In this document: positions 1 through 9,265 of the stretch, piece by piece | How the letters are laid out: every line of letters begins with the position of its first letter | Position numbering within the stretch: position 1 is the stretch's first letter | Origin: Clostridium sp. 'White wine YQ' | Lineage (GTDB): Bacteria; Bacillota; Clostridia; Clostridiales; Clostridiaceae | Direction of reading: 5' to 3' | Assembly: GCF_028728205.1 (NCBI RefSeq) | Contig: NZ_JAQYUU010000001.1 | Coordinates: 2,340,082-2,404,081 of the forward strand | Length of the DNA stretch: 64,000 nucleotides | Program-made: the position numbers and the translations under genes | The notes under the pieces: generated by a model | What the model was told of the DNA's origin: nothing | The model's input: only the letters and a program-made list of their open reading frames with translations | Databases searched by the model: none

Positions 1-87
1 GAGATATTTGAAGAGGCTGAAAATAGACTTCATGCACAAAAGGCAGTACTAGTAAAACTACTTAAAAATACTAACAAATTTAATTAA
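1..87 (+). CDS. C-terminal end of an unknown gene (5' end outside window)
   Basis: An open frame enters from the left edge and ends at TAA 85-87, giving a 28-residue tail rich in Lys, Glu and Leu that looks helical. Too little is present to name a family. A hairpin starts 11 bases later, which fits the end of a transcription unit. It may instead be a chance open frame, but frame openness up to the edge together with the terminator makes a real gene more likely. Confidence 0.45.
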   Translation, partial: EIFEEAENRLHAQKAVLVKLLKNTNKFN

Positions 88-97
88 CATTTTATAA

Positions 98-123
98 AAG
101 AGATGAACATTGCTTCATCTCTT
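98..123 (+). terminator. Rho-independent terminator after the first partial gene
   Basis: Perfect 10-bp inverted repeat (AAGAGATGAA at 98-107, TTCATCTCTT at 114-123) with a 6-base loop. The U-rich tail is weak. It lies just after the stop codon of the partial gene. Confidence 0.55.
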
Positions 124-174
124 AAATTATTTATATACAATTACTCCAACTTAAGGTACATATTTGAAACTTCT

Positions 175-196
175 ATACTACTATAATTAGTAGTAT
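175..196. repeat. Perfect 9-bp palindrome upstream of the collagen-like gene
   Basis: ATACTACTA (175-183) and TAGTAGTAT (188-196) are perfect inverted repeats around TAAT. TATAAT at 182-187 lies inside, so the palindrome may overlap a -10 region. It ends 29 bases before the TTG start. It could be an operator or a 5'-UTR hairpin. No clear -35 box is visible at 17-bp spacing. Confidence 0.4.
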
Positions 197-225
197 ATTA
201 TTTTTAAAACAAGAGGTGTTTATAA

Positions 226-996
<771 letters not shown>

Positions 997-1007
997 TATT
1001 TCTCCAT

Positions 1008-1046
1008 TGGCTCAAAAGTATGTTAATAATAAAAACTTTTGAGCCA
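1008..1046 (+). terminator. Terminator of the collagen-like gene
   Basis: Perfect 12-bp stem TGGCTCAAAAGT (1008-1019) / ACTTTTGAGCCA (1035-1046), followed by a pyrimidine-rich stretch, 12 bases after the stop codon. Confidence 0.75.
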
Positions 1047-1157
1047 CTCCTTTCTATTCTTCATTCTATAAATAGAATATTATTAAGATCCTACTTACAT
1101 TATCCACAGCTACTATATATTTAACCAATTTTATCCACATAATATTCTGATAAATTA

Positions 1158-1212
1158 AAAGAGAGCAAAATCATTAAAGAATTATATCTTAAATATGATT
1201 TACTCTCTCTTT
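1158..1212 (-). terminator. Terminator of the NdpA-type gene
   Basis: AAAGAGAG (1158-1165) pairs with CTCTCTTT (1205-1212), and AAATCA (1168-1173) pairs with TGATTT (1196-1201). It is placed directly after the stop of the minus-strand gene. A long loop makes it a moderate candidate. Confidence 0.5.
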
Positions 1213-1218
1213 ATTGTA

Positions 1219-2259
1219 TTATTTCTCTATATAATTCATAACATGTTTTATTACTAAATTAATACTTCCATCACCATTTCTTATGATTTCAAATTTGGAT
1301 GTATCATGATATGCTTCTTCATCTATGTATAAATCTATTTCTTTATCTATCTTAAGTCTTACTCTCTTAAGTTTTTTCTCAACGTATTGCTTATCAACTT
1401 GAACTTCTTCATTTAAACCTTGTGATGCTATATAATCGTCAAATGCTCTTTTTGCTTCTGGCTCTTCTTTAAAGAGTTCACTTGAAAGCTCTTGTACATT
1501 AATACTCTCTTCCTCTTTTAGCTTAGCCTTTATACTTGTTCTAATTTTTTCTGCCTTATCCGCATCTTGCACTACATTGTTTCTAGTCCAAGCTTCAGTT
1601 GCCTTTATAAATGCTTTAGTCATATCCCTTTCATTTGTTACAACAGTACATCCTAATAAACTATTTATAAAGTAGTTTGTCCCATACTCTTCCTCATCTT
1701 TATTTTTCTTTTGCTTATCAATTACCATTAAATTAAATTCTTGCCCTTCCATTATAGGCTTTATAAATGCACACTTTTGTATTCTTTGAGAAGAAGCTGG
1801 TAATCCACCAAATTGCTGTACTATTCCTATTCCAATTTTATCCTCAACAAAATCTATTTTATGCGTGAAGTTTTTCACATAATCCAGTTTCAAAATACCA
1901 AGTATAGGACCTTGATCAGTTGAAAGTGTTACAACCATCAAATCACATGATGGTATATTTCCATTACCCTTCATGATAGAAAATAGTTGTCTTGCTATTT
2001 CCTGTGATATCCCAACTAAGTCATTGTTTGCACCCTTCAAATATTCCTGTGAAAGCTCTTTAACTATATTTCTTTCTGGGTTAAATACCGCATACTTTAA
2101 CTCTTCATCATTTAGTGCTCTCTCCACATGTCTATATATAAATTTATATACCTCATCTCCTAAGTCTAATTTATATTGATTCAGAATTGGCTCATCTGAA
2201 TTATTATCTAAAATATGAATTACTGCATCTAAAATATTTATATCATTAATATACTCCAT
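1219..2259 (-). CDS. Nucleoid-associated protein, NdpA/YejK-type (37-kDa family)
   Basis: 346 residues, close to the usual length of the 37-kDa nucleoid-associated protein family. The assignment rests on the overall pattern: N-terminal segment with LDAVIHILD, central block with TDQGPILGILKLDYVKNF, and QEIARQLF. Family members bind DNA and associate with the nucleoid; the function in Clostridia is not established. The start is ATG with AGGAGG six bases before. A palindromic element begins 15 bases upstream of the start codon, so the ribosome site lies between element and gene. The gene stands alone between a terminator and a divergent CYTH gene. Confidence 0.75.
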   Translation of the reverse strand: MEYINDINILDAVIHILDNNSDEPILNQYKLDLGDEVYKFIYRHVERALNDEELKYAVFNPERNIVKELSQEYLKGANNDLVGISQEIARQLFSIMKGNGNIPSCDLMVVTLSTDQGPILGILKLDYVKNFTHKIDFVEDKIGIGIVQQFGGLPASSQRIQKCAFIKPIMEGQEFNLMVIDKQKKNKDEEEYGTNYFINSLLGCTVVTNERDMTKAFIKATEAWTRNNVVQDADKAEKIRTSIKAKLKEEESINVQELSSELFKEEPEAKRAFDDYIASQGLNEEVQVDKQYVEKKLKRVRLKIDKEIDLYIDEEAYHDTSKFEIIRNGDGSINLVIKHVMNYIEK

Positions 2260-2274
2260 AAAAACCTCCTACTT

Positions 2275-2376
2275 ATAGTGTTTTTGATAGGAAACTTAAC
2301 TTATACTTGTTTGAAAATGTCGGCATCTGGACATTTTCAGGCATGAATAAGTTAATAGTTGAACTTAAAACCCTAT
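2275..2376. repeat. Palindromic element, copy A (long form with nested hairpin)
   Basis: Same outer sequence as the copies at 5024, 5620 and 24540: ATAG.GTTTTT.ATAGGAAACTTA at the left and GAACTTAAAACCCTAT at the right. Inner arms AACTTAT (2298-2304) and ATAAGTT (2347-2353) are kept. The loop carries an extra perfect hairpin, GAAAATGTC (2313-2321) / GACATTTTC (2330-2338), missing from the other copies. It lies 15 bases before the start codon of the NdpA-type gene. Confidence 0.85.
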
Positions 2377-2501
2377 AAAATGATTTATAACTTTCATTAC
2401 ATGTCATCTTTTACTTCACATATTATATCATATTTACCTTTGTATTTTGATGATTTATAATAAATATAATCTTTTAGTAGTTTTATGGAAGGACTGATTT
2501 T

Positions 2502-3056
2502 ATGAAAGAACTTGAAACTAGAATACTTGATATTGATTTAGATATCTTAAGAAATAACCTTATTAAAATTAAAGCCGAAAAAGTTAAAGAGGAAAATCAA
2601 ATAAATAACATTTTTGATTATCCAGACAGAAGACTTTTAAATGAAAAAGGATACGCAAGAATTAGAATAGTTAATGATCTAATTAATAATAAAATTGTTA
2701 GTTATATGACAACAAAAAAAATGCTATCACAAGAAAGATTTAAGGTTATGGAAGAAAATGAATGTATTATTGAAGATGGGGAAGTTGGTAAGAAGATTTT
2801 TAACTCTTTAGGTTTGGAATTAGTTCAAAGTATTAAAAAATATAGAGAAAGTTACAAATACAAAAATACTTTAATAGAAATAGATATTAATGATAAAAGT
2901 TTCTGTCCATTTCCTTATGTTGAGTTTGAAACTAACTCTGAGGAAGAATTGGAAGAGGTTCTTCATCTTTTAGGCTACTCCTTAGATGACACCTCCTCTA
3001 AAACAATATATGAAATTTTAAGCGAAAGAAATATACAAACTGAAAAAGGTTTATAA
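2502..3056 (+). CDS. CYTH-domain protein (class IV adenylate cyclase / triphosphatase fold)
   Basis: 184 residues. The N-terminal ELETRILDID is a variant of the CYTH ExExK signature, with Arg in place of Lys. Alternating charged strands follow (GYARIRIV, YMTTKK, ERFKVMEENE, YRESYKY, IEIDI) as in the triphosphate tunnel fold, and the protein ends with LGYSLDDTSSKTIYEIL. CYTH proteins hydrolyse or cyclise phosphorylated substrates with metal ions; the substrate here cannot be told. GGAAGG precedes the ATG. It is monocistronic, ending at a hairpin shared with tyrA. Confidence 0.75.
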   Translation: MKELETRILDIDLDILRNNLIKIKAEKVKEENQINNIFDYPDRRLLNEKGYARIRIVNDLINNKIVSYMTTKKMLSQERFKVMEENECIIEDGEVGKKIFNSLGLELVQSIKKYRESYKYKNTLIEIDINDKSFCPFPYVEFETNSEEELEEVLHLLGYSLDDTSSKTIYEILSERNIQTEKGL

Positions 3057-3060
3057 AAAT

Positions 3061-3095
3061 AAGGTATCCTACATGAATAAATGTATGGATACCTT
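3061..3095. terminator. Bidirectional terminator between CYTH gene and tyrA
   Basis: AAGGTATCC (3061-3069) pairs perfectly with GGATACCTT (3087-3095), extended by TACAT/ATGTA with one bulged base. It sits between two converging stop codons. Confidence 0.7.
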
Positions 3096-3117
3096 AAATT
3101 ATATTTATATGATTTTA

Positions 3118-3951
3118 CTATAGCTTTTCTCTTCTTACTCCAGATTCTTTAAATAGTTTGGTTAAAGATTCTCTATCCTCATTTATTATTGCATCCTTAA
3201 TACTATTTAATTGATTCTGAAAATCCTCTATACTTTGAAGTAAATTATCCTTATTTCCTAAAAAAAGTTCACTCCATAGCCCTTCATTAATATTAGCTAT
3301 TCTAGTTAAATCCCTATAAGAATCTCCTATATAGGATCCTGTATCAAATTCTTCTCTATCACTATTAATTAGAGCTACTGCAATAGCATGCGGGAGCTGT
3401 GAAGTAAATGATATAATTTTATCATGTTCTCTTGGAGTTATCCTTCTAACTCTTCTAAATCCTATCTTTAAAACTAAGCTCTCAATTTTTCTAAGGTTTT
3501 CTTCCTTATTTTTATTATGAGGAGTTAATAGATAATTAGCGCCTTTAAATACCTCTTTTGAAGCAAAGTCTATTCCCTTTTTTTCTCTTCCTGCCATAGG
3601 ATGTCCAAAAATAAAGTCTACTTCTCTTGGTATTATCCCCAAAGCTTCATTAATAAAGGTTTCCTTAATACCAGTAACATCAGTAATAATTGCTCCTCTT
3701 TTAAAGTTACCTTGATTTTCTTTAAGAAAATTCAATATAGCGGATGGATATAATCCTATAATTACAAGATCACTTCTTCTTATAAAGTCACTACCAGATG
3801 TACATCCATCTTTTATTATCCCTAGCTTCTTCGCCTTCACTAGGGTTTCTTTATTTACATCAACTCCATAAATCTCATGTTCCTGAAGTTCATTTAAAGC
3901 CATAGCAAAGGAGCCCCCTATAACTCCTAATCCAACTATAGTTATTATCAT
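3118..3951 (-). CDS. tyrA: Prephenate dehydrogenase
   Basis: 277 residues. Converts prephenate with NAD to 4-hydroxyphenylpyruvate, the committed step to tyrosine. The Rossmann glycine motif GLGVIGGS lies at residues 7-14. The catalytic region has FIFGHPMAGREKKG, and SQLPHAIAVAL and GDSYRDLTRIA are typical of the family. There is no C-terminal ACT domain, so direct tyrosine inhibition of this enzyme is less likely. It is the last gene of the aromatic operon, 22 bases after the second DAHP synthase, and ends at a terminator. Confidence 0.95.
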   Translation of the reverse strand: MIITIVGLGVIGGSFAMALNELQEHEIYGVDVNKETLVKAKKLGIIKDGCTSGSDFIRRSDLVIIGLYPSAILNFLKENQGNFKRGAIITDVTGIKETFINEALGIIPREVDFIFGHPMAGREKKGIDFASKEVFKGANYLLTPHNKNKEENLRKIESLVLKIGFRRVRRITPREHDKIISFTSQLPHAIAVALINSDREEFDTGSYIGDSYRDLTRIANINEGLWSELFLGNKDNLLQSIEDFQNQLNSIKDAIINEDRESLTKLFKESGVRREKL

Positions 3952-3973
3952 ATTTTTTACCTATAGCAATTTT

Positions 3974-4996
3974 TTAAAGCTCCCTTTCTTCTAATTCAAC
4001 AAGAACTTTAACTTTTTTCATTAAATCATCAAAGGCTTCAGGCTTTAATGATTGAGCACCATCACTTAATGCATTTACTGGATCATTATGAACTTCTATC
4101 ATAAGTCCATCTGCACCTGCTACTACTGCTGCTTTAGCCATAGGTTCTACTAACCACCATTTTCCTCCTGCATGTGAAGGGTCAATTATTATTGGTAAGT
4201 GAGTCAACTTTTTAATTACTGGAATTGCACTTAAGTCTAATGTATTTCTTGTATATGTTTCAAAGGTTCTAATTCCTCTCTCACATAAAACAACATTTTC
4301 ATTACCACCTGCCATAATATACTCAGCAGACATAATCCACTCTTCAAACGTAGCTGAAAGACCACGCTTTAAAAGAATTGTTTTATTAGTTTTTCCTAAT
4401 TGCTTTAGTAAATCAAAGTTTTGCATATTTCTTGCACCAACTTGAATTACATCAACTTTTTCCTCAAAAACATCTATATAATCTGTAGACATTATTTCAG
4501 TAACTATTGATAATCCTGTAGCTTCCTTAGCTTTTAATAATAAATTAAGTCCTTCAAGCTCTAATCCTTGGAAACTATATGGGGAAGTTCTCGGTTTAAA
4601 AGCTCCTCCTCTAAGGAAATTAGCTCCTGACTCCTTAACTTTTTTAGCAACTTCAATTATTTGTTCTTCAGATTCAACTGAACAAGGACCAGCCATTACA
4701 GCAAAATTCTTGCCCCCTATTTTATTACCATTTACATCTATAATACTATTTTCAGGTTTAAATAACCTATTAGCCTTTTTGTAAGGCTCTTGTACTTTTA
4801 ACACTTTTTCTACTCCGTCTATCGCCATAAGCTTATCTCCATCTATTATAGAGGTATCTCCTACTAATCCTATTACGCAGAAAGATCCTCCTTTTGAAAG
4901 ATTGGCTTCTAACCCTAGTCCCTCTACTATTCCCATTACCTTTTTAATCTCATCATCTTTTGCCTTGTTGTTCATGATAACTATCATTTCTACCAT
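3974..4996 (-). CDS. aroF: DAHP synthase, second copy (type I-beta with N-terminal ferredoxin-like domain)
   Basis: 340 residues. Condenses phosphoenolpyruvate and erythrose 4-phosphate to DAHP, the first step of the shikimate pathway. Residues about 1-75 form the ferredoxin-like regulatory domain found in the Thermotoga-type enzyme. The barrel follows, with [51 protein letters not shown] and DPSHAGGKWW. It is closely similar to the copy at 11611-12624 and sits beside tyrA at the distal end of the operon. A palindromic element lies 28 bases before the start. Different feedback specificities of the two copies are plausible but not shown. Confidence 0.93.
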   Translation of the reverse strand: MVEMIVIMNNKAKDDEIKKVMGIVEGLGLEANLSKGGSFCVIGLVGDTSIIDGDKLMAIDGVEKVLKVQEPYKKANRLFKPENSIIDVNGNKIGGKNFAVMAGPCSVESEEQIIEVAKKVKESGANFLRGGAFKPRTSPYSFQGLELEGLNLLLKAKEATGLSIVTEIMSTDYIDVFEEKVDVIQVGARNMQNFDLLKQLGKTNKTILLKRGLSATFEEWIMSAEYIMAGGNENVVLCERGIRTFETYTRNTLDLSAIPVIKKLTHLPIIIDPSHAGGKWWLVEPMAKAAVVAGADGLMIEVHNDPVNALSDGAQSLKPEAFDDLMKKVKVLVELEEREL

Positions 4997-5023
4997 CCTC
5001 CTAAATTTTTAATTTTTTCTACT

Positions 5024-5093
5024 ATAGGGTTTTTTATAGGAAACTTAACTTATCCTTACATAAATAAGTTATTAGTTGAACTTAAAACCCTAT
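5024..5093. repeat. Palindromic element, copy B (70 bp)
   Basis: ATAGGG (5024-5029) to CCCTAT (5088-5093). Outer stem ATAGGGTTTT/AAAACCCTAT; inner stem AACTTAT (5047-5053) / ATAAGTT (5064-5070). It lies between aroQ and the second DAHP synthase, 28 bases before the latter's start codon. There is nothing else I can identify in the 171-base gap. Confidence 0.9.
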
Positions 5094-5167
5094 GTCCTGC
5101 TTTACTTACGTTTAAAAATCAAACTTCAATAGTTTACAATTTTTAAACTTCCTACCATACTACAAAA

Positions 5168-5605
5168 TCATTTATTTAAATGCTCCTTTAAAGCACTTAA
5201 AGCTAATACATATCCATACTCACCAAACCCTGAAATCTGCCCAACACAAGCTGGGGCAGTGAAAGATTTATGCCTAAATTCTTCTCTTTTATGGATATTG
5301 GATAAATGCACCTCTACTGCTGGTATTGATACACTTTTTAATGCATCAAATAAAGCTATAGATGTATGTGTGTAAGCCCCCGGATTAATAACAATTCCGT
5401 GATACTTTTCTAAATATGCTTTCTGAATAAGGTTAATTAATTCCCCCTCAACATTATCTTGAAAAATATCTACTTCAAATCCTATTTTTTTACCTTCTTC
5501 CACCACATATGAACATATATCTTCATATGATTTTATGCCATATACATCTTTTTCTCTTATCCCAACAAAGTTGATATTGGGACCATTTAGGACCATTACT
5601 TTCAT
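5168..5605 (-). CDS. aroQ: 3-Dehydroquinate dehydratase, type II
   Basis: 145 residues, the usual size. Dehydrates 3-dehydroquinate to 3-dehydroshikimate, third step of the shikimate pathway. Motifs are NGPNINFVGIREKDVYG at the N-terminus with the catalytic Tyr, INPGAYTHTSIALFDAL in the middle, and EVHLSNIHKREEFRHKS with the conserved His and Arg. The operon therefore uses the type II enzyme rather than AroD. Palindromic elements flank the gene on both sides (copies B and C), so aroQ is set off from its neighbours by larger gaps than elsewhere in the operon. Confidence 0.95.
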   Translation of the reverse strand: MKVMVLNGPNINFVGIREKDVYGIKSYEDICSYVVEEGKKIGFEVDIFQDNVEGELINLIQKAYLEKYHGIVINPGAYTHTSIALFDALKSVSIPAVEVHLSNIHKREEFRHKSFTAPACVGQISGFGEYGYVLALSALKEHLNK

Positions 5606-5619
5606 AGTTCCCTCCTAAT

Positions 5620-5689
5620 ATAGGGTTTTTTATAGGAAGCTTAATTTATTCTTGTTTAAATAAATTGTTAGTTGGACTTAAAACCCTGT
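5620..5689. repeat. Palindromic element, copy C (70 bp)
   Basis: ATAGGG (5620-5625) to CCCTGT (5684-5689). The inner stem is AATTTAT (5643-5649) / ATAAATT (5660-5666): C to T and G to A relative to copies A and B, a compensatory pair. The end change in CCCTGT still allows a G-T pair. It lies between aroK and aroQ, 15 bases before the aroQ start. Confidence 0.9.
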
Positions 5690-5710
5690 ATATTTCATAT
5701 TAATGGTTAC

Positions 5711-6217
5711 TCAAATTATATCACTTATTGCTATTTTAGAAACTATCTTTTCTACTACTTCTTCTAATGAGCCTTTATTTATAATAGTTAATTCGGAATA
5801 CTTTTTATATAAACCATATCGTTCTTCATAAAGCTCATATAATCTTCCTACTCCATCATTTAATAGTGGTCTTGAATAAATATTAACATCTCCAATTATA
5901 TCCTCTATGTTTCTATCAATAAATATTATGATACTATTTTCCTTAAGGTACTCTATATTTTCTCTACGCTTTATTACGCCTCCGCCAGTTGAGATAACTT
6001 TACTAGAGCATTTAGATAATTCCTTACATGCAATAGTTTCCTTATCTCTAAAGAAAGTCTCACTTTCTTGAAACATCTCTTTTATTGTTTGTCCTTGGCT
6101 TTCTTCAATGTACTGGTCCATGTCAACAAATCCGTATTGAAATTTTTCTGATATTAGCTTTCCTATGGTTGTCTTTCCACATCCAGGCATTCCTATTAAA
6201 ACTATATTTTTCCCCAT
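5711..6217 (-). CDS. aroK: Shikimate kinase
   Basis: 168 residues. Phosphorylates shikimate with ATP. P-loop GMPGCGKTT at residues 9-17, shikimate-binding DMDQYIEE, TGGGVIKRREN, and a lid region with SRPLL. Length and motif order match the AroK/AroL family. It follows aroE by 15 bases in the operon. Its 3' side is separated from aroQ by palindromic element C. Confidence 0.94.
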   Translation of the reverse strand: MGKNIVLIGMPGCGKTTIGKLISEKFQYGFVDMDQYIEESQGQTIKEMFQESETFFRDKETIACKELSKCSSKVISTGGGVIKRRENIEYLKENSIIIFIDRNIEDIIGDVNIYSRPLLNDGVGRLYELYEERYGLYKKYSELTIINKGSLEEVVEKIVSKIAISDII

Positions 6218-6232
6218 AAATACTCCTCTAGT

Positions 6233-7042
6233 TTAAAACATTTTTGAAAGCTTATTGTATATTTCATTACTTATATTTTCATCAATAACTCTTTCTTGCC
6301 ATATCTCTTCAGCCTTAACTGCTTGATCTACTAGCATATACATTCCATTTATAGTCTTAAGTCCAAGTTCTTTACCTAATCTTAATAACTTTGTTTCTTG
6401 AGGATTATATATAATATCTACAATAACTTCAAAGTTACTTATTATATCTTTATTTACAGGGGTTTCATTTATATTAGGATACATACCTACAGGTGTAGTA
6501 TTTATTAACATATCTCCACTTATATTACTAAGCTCTTCATATGAAACTACAATAATATCTGTATTATCGTTACCCTTAATGCTTTCCTTGTTTCTAGAAA
6601 CCATATAAATCTTCTTAACTTTATTATCCCTAAGACATTGAATTACTGACTTCGAAGCTCCTCCTGTACCTAAAACCACTGCAATCTTATCTTTTAATAT
6701 TATATCTTCTCTTTTTAACATATTTTGAAAACCAAAATAGTCAGTATTATATCCATAAGATTTTCCATCTTTAAATACGATTGTGTTTACTGCATCAATA
6801 TTTCTAGCTTCTTCTGATATAAAATCTAAATATTTCATTATTTCTTGCTTATATGGGATTGTAACATTTACCCCTGATATTCCTAATACATTTATTGCTT
6901 CTATAACTTTAAATAAATCTTCTTTTTTTATTTGAAATAATGCATAGTTTCCATTTATATTTAGATTCTTAAATATTTGCTCATGTATTTCTGGAGATAA
7001 AGAATGACCAAGCTTTTCGCCTAATAATCCATATAGTTTCAT
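6233..7042 (-). CDS. aroE: Shikimate dehydrogenase (NADP)
   Basis: 269 residues. Reduces 3-dehydroshikimate to shikimate. The N-terminal substrate site has GEKLGHSLSPEIH; NVTIPYKQ carries the catalytic Lys; the cofactor site has VLGTGGASKSV; and NTTPVGMYP and NGMYMLVDQA are also family motifs. The start codon overlaps the end of pheA by four bases, which suggests translational coupling. Confidence 0.95.
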   Translation of the reverse strand: MKLYGLLGEKLGHSLSPEIHEQIFKNLNINGNYALFQIKKEDLFKVIEAINVLGISGVNVTIPYKQEIMKYLDFISEEARNIDAVNTIVFKDGKSYGYNTDYFGFQNMLKREDIILKDKIAVVLGTGGASKSVIQCLRDNKVKKIYMVSRNKESIKGNDNTDIIVVSYEELSNISGDMLINTTPVGMYPNINETPVNKDIISNFEVIVDIIYNPQETKLLRLGKELGLKTINGMYMLVDQAVKAEEIWQERVIDENISNEIYNKLSKMF

Positions 7043-8184
7043 AAGCTTACCCCCTTAAATGCACCTAGCAATCTATAATATGAACTATTTTTCTGAATCA
7101 GTGTTAATGTGTTATTTACAGAATCCTCTTCCAAATTTCCTTGGAAATCTATATAGAAATAGTATTTCCAAGGTTCTTTCCCAACAGGTCTTGATTCTAT
7201 TTTAACCATATTAAGTCCATTTCTATTAATATAACTTAACATATTAAATAGTGTTCCTACCTTGTTTTCAAGGGTAAATACTACCGATATTCTGTCTTTT
7301 TCCTTTGAGTTTTCTATAGTTTTTCCGATTACTATAAATCTAGTGTGATTGCTTTCTTCATTATTTATGTTTTCTTTTAGTATATCTAATCCATATATTG
7401 ATGCTGCCCTTTTAGATGCTATAGCTGCTTTGGTACAATCATTTGTTTCACTTATTAATTTTGCGGCAAGTGCTGTGTTATTATTAGGGATCTTTTTCCA
7501 CTCAGGATATTTCTTCAAAAAATTACTGCTTTGCTGAAGTCCTTGAGTATGAGAATAGACCTCTTTTATTAACTCTATTTTAGATCCCCTGCAGCCTAAC
7601 AAATGTTGTGTAATAGAAATTGATTCCTCACCTACAATATAAAACCCATATTTTCTAAGTAAATCATAAACATCATTAACTGCTCCAGTTGAGGAATTCT
7701 CTATTGGCACTACACCATAGTCTATTTCACCATTTTTTAATCCAACAAATACTCCTTCAAACTCTTCATAGCTTTTTCTTTTATGATTTTCACCAAAATA
7801 TTTTAATAATGCCTCTTCAGAAAATGATCCTTCAGTTCCACCATAACCAATCTTTAAGATATCAAGCTTTTCTGATGGCTCATGTATTTCTGCAATCTTA
7901 ATTTTATTCTTTTCATTAATGACTTTTTCACGTTGGTATTCTTTGCTCACATCCATTAAGGATTGAAGGAATTCCTCAGCATATTTTTTAAGTTCTTCTT
8001 TTTGTATATGGTTTAAGTTTTTCTCTATTACAAGTTTTTCTCTATCTTCTTGAAATATAGGAAGATTATTTTCTTCTTTATATTTTGCAACATTTGCTAC
8101 TAAGTCCATTCTTCTTTCAAATAAATCCATTAACTCCCTATCAATTTCATCAATCTTTTTTCTCCAGCCTTCTAACCCATCCAT
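7039..8184 (-). CDS. pheA: Bifunctional chorismate mutase / prephenate dehydratase (P-protein)
   Basis: 381 residues. Residues about 1-85 are an AroQ-type chorismate mutase (LEGWRKKIDEIDRELMDLFERR). Residues about 112-290 are prephenate dehydratase (YGGTEGSFSEEAL, GVVPIENSSTGAVNDVYDLL, and HTRFIVIG with the catalytic TRF). The C-terminal ACT domain has GTLFNMLSYINRNGLNM and the ESRP motif that binds Phe in related enzymes, so feedback inhibition by phenylalanine is expected. The domain order equals that of the proteobacterial P-protein. It is four bases from aroC and overlaps aroE. Confidence 0.95.
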   Translation of the reverse strand: MDGLEGWRKKIDEIDRELMDLFERRMDLVANVAKYKEENNLPIFQEDREKLVIEKNLNHIQKEELKKYAEEFLQSLMDVSKEYQREKVINEKNKIKIAEIHEPSEKLDILKIGYGGTEGSFSEEALLKYFGENHKRKSYEEFEGVFVGLKNGEIDYGVVPIENSSTGAVNDVYDLLRKYGFYIVGEESISITQHLLGCRGSKIELIKEVYSHTQGLQQSSNFLKKYPEWKKIPNNNTALAAKLISETNDCTKAAIASKRAASIYGLDILKENINNEESNHTRFIVIGKTIENSKEKDRISVVFTLENKVGTLFNMLSYINRNGLNMVKIESRPVGKEPWKYYFYIDFQGNLEEDSVNNTLTLIQKNSSYYRLLGAFKGVSL

Positions 8185-8188
8185 TTTT

Positions 8189-9265
8189 TCACCTCAACAT
8201 TAAGTCTAAAATTCCAAGAGCACTTACAGCTTCAATTACAACTACTGCTCTTGAAACAATGCAAGGATCATGTCTTCCTACTACTTGCAACTTATCTTCT
8301 TGTTTTTTATTTATATCTATAGTATCTTGAATCTTTATAATTGAAGATGTAGGCTTAACTGCAGCTCTAAATATTATAGGCATTCCATTTGAAATTCCCC
8401 CTAATATTCCACCGTTATTATTTGTTTTAGTTTTTATTTCATCACCTTCATAATAATAACTGTCATTAGCTTCTGATCCTTTCATCTTCGTAATATCAAA
8501 TCCAGCCCCAAATTCGATACCTTTCACTGCAGGTACAGAAAATACTAGATGTGCTAAGGTACTTTCTACTGAATCGAAAAATGGATCTCCAACACCTGCT
8601 GGAATACCTGATATTGCACATTCAACTACTCCACCTAAGGAATCTCCTTCTTTCTTTGCTTGAAGAATCAATTCTCTCATTTTTTCGCCTTGCTCATTAT
8701 TTAATACTGATAAGTCAGAACCTTTTAATGAAGCTAATTGCTCTTTTGTAATTTCTAGTGGATTAAAACTATCATCTTCAATATTATTTATAGACTTCAC
8801 ATGAGCTCCGATATAAACACCTTTTTCCTTTAATATTTGCTCTGCTATAGCCCCAGCAAATACTAGTGGTGCTGTTATTCTTCCTGAAAAGTGACCTCCG
8901 CCTCTATAATCATTAAAACCTTGATATTTTATCTTAGCTGGATAATCCGAGTGTCCTGGTCTCATTAAATCTTTAAGCTTTGAATAATCTTGGCTTCTAG
9001 TATCACTATTTCTTATTATTCCACAAAGAGGTGCCCCTGTTGTTCTTCCTTCAAAAACTCCGCTTAAAATCTCTACCTTATCAGCCTCACTTCTTGCAGT
9101 AGAAATTTTGCTTCTTCCTGGTGCTCTTCTTTCCATCTTTTCGTTTATAGCTTCTATATCTAAAAGCACGCCTGATGGAAGTCCACTTATATTAATACCT
9201 ATGGCATTTCCGTGTGATTCTCCAAATATTGATATTTGAATTTTATTGCCCCAAACTCCACTCAT
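8189..9265 (-). CDS. aroC: Chorismate synthase
   Basis: 358 residues. Makes chorismate from EPSP and needs reduced flavin. Family motifs are FGESHGNAIG near the N-terminus, RRAPGRSKISTARSEAD, RPGHSDYPAKIKY, RGGGHFSGRITA, GGILGGISNGMPI and GRHDPCIVSRAVVVIEA near the C-terminus. The start overlaps the end of aroA by 23 bases, indicating coupled translation. Confidence 0.96.
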   Translation of the reverse strand: MSGVWGNKIQISIFGESHGNAIGINISGLPSGVLLDIEAINEKMERRAPGRSKISTARSEADKVEILSGVFEGRTTGAPLCGIIRNSDTRSQDYSKLKDLMRPGHSDYPAKIKYQGFNDYRGGGHFSGRITAPLVFAGAIAEQILKEKGVYIGAHVKSINNIEDDSFNPLEITKEQLASLKGSDLSVLNNEQGEKMRELILQAKKEGDSLGGVVECAISGIPAGVGDPFFDSVESTLAHLVFSVPAVKGIEFGAGFDITKMKGSEANDSYYYEGDEIKTKTNNNGGILGGISNGMPIIFRAAVKPTSSIIKIQDTIDINKKQEDKLQVVGRHDPCIVSRAVVVIEAVSALGILDLMLR

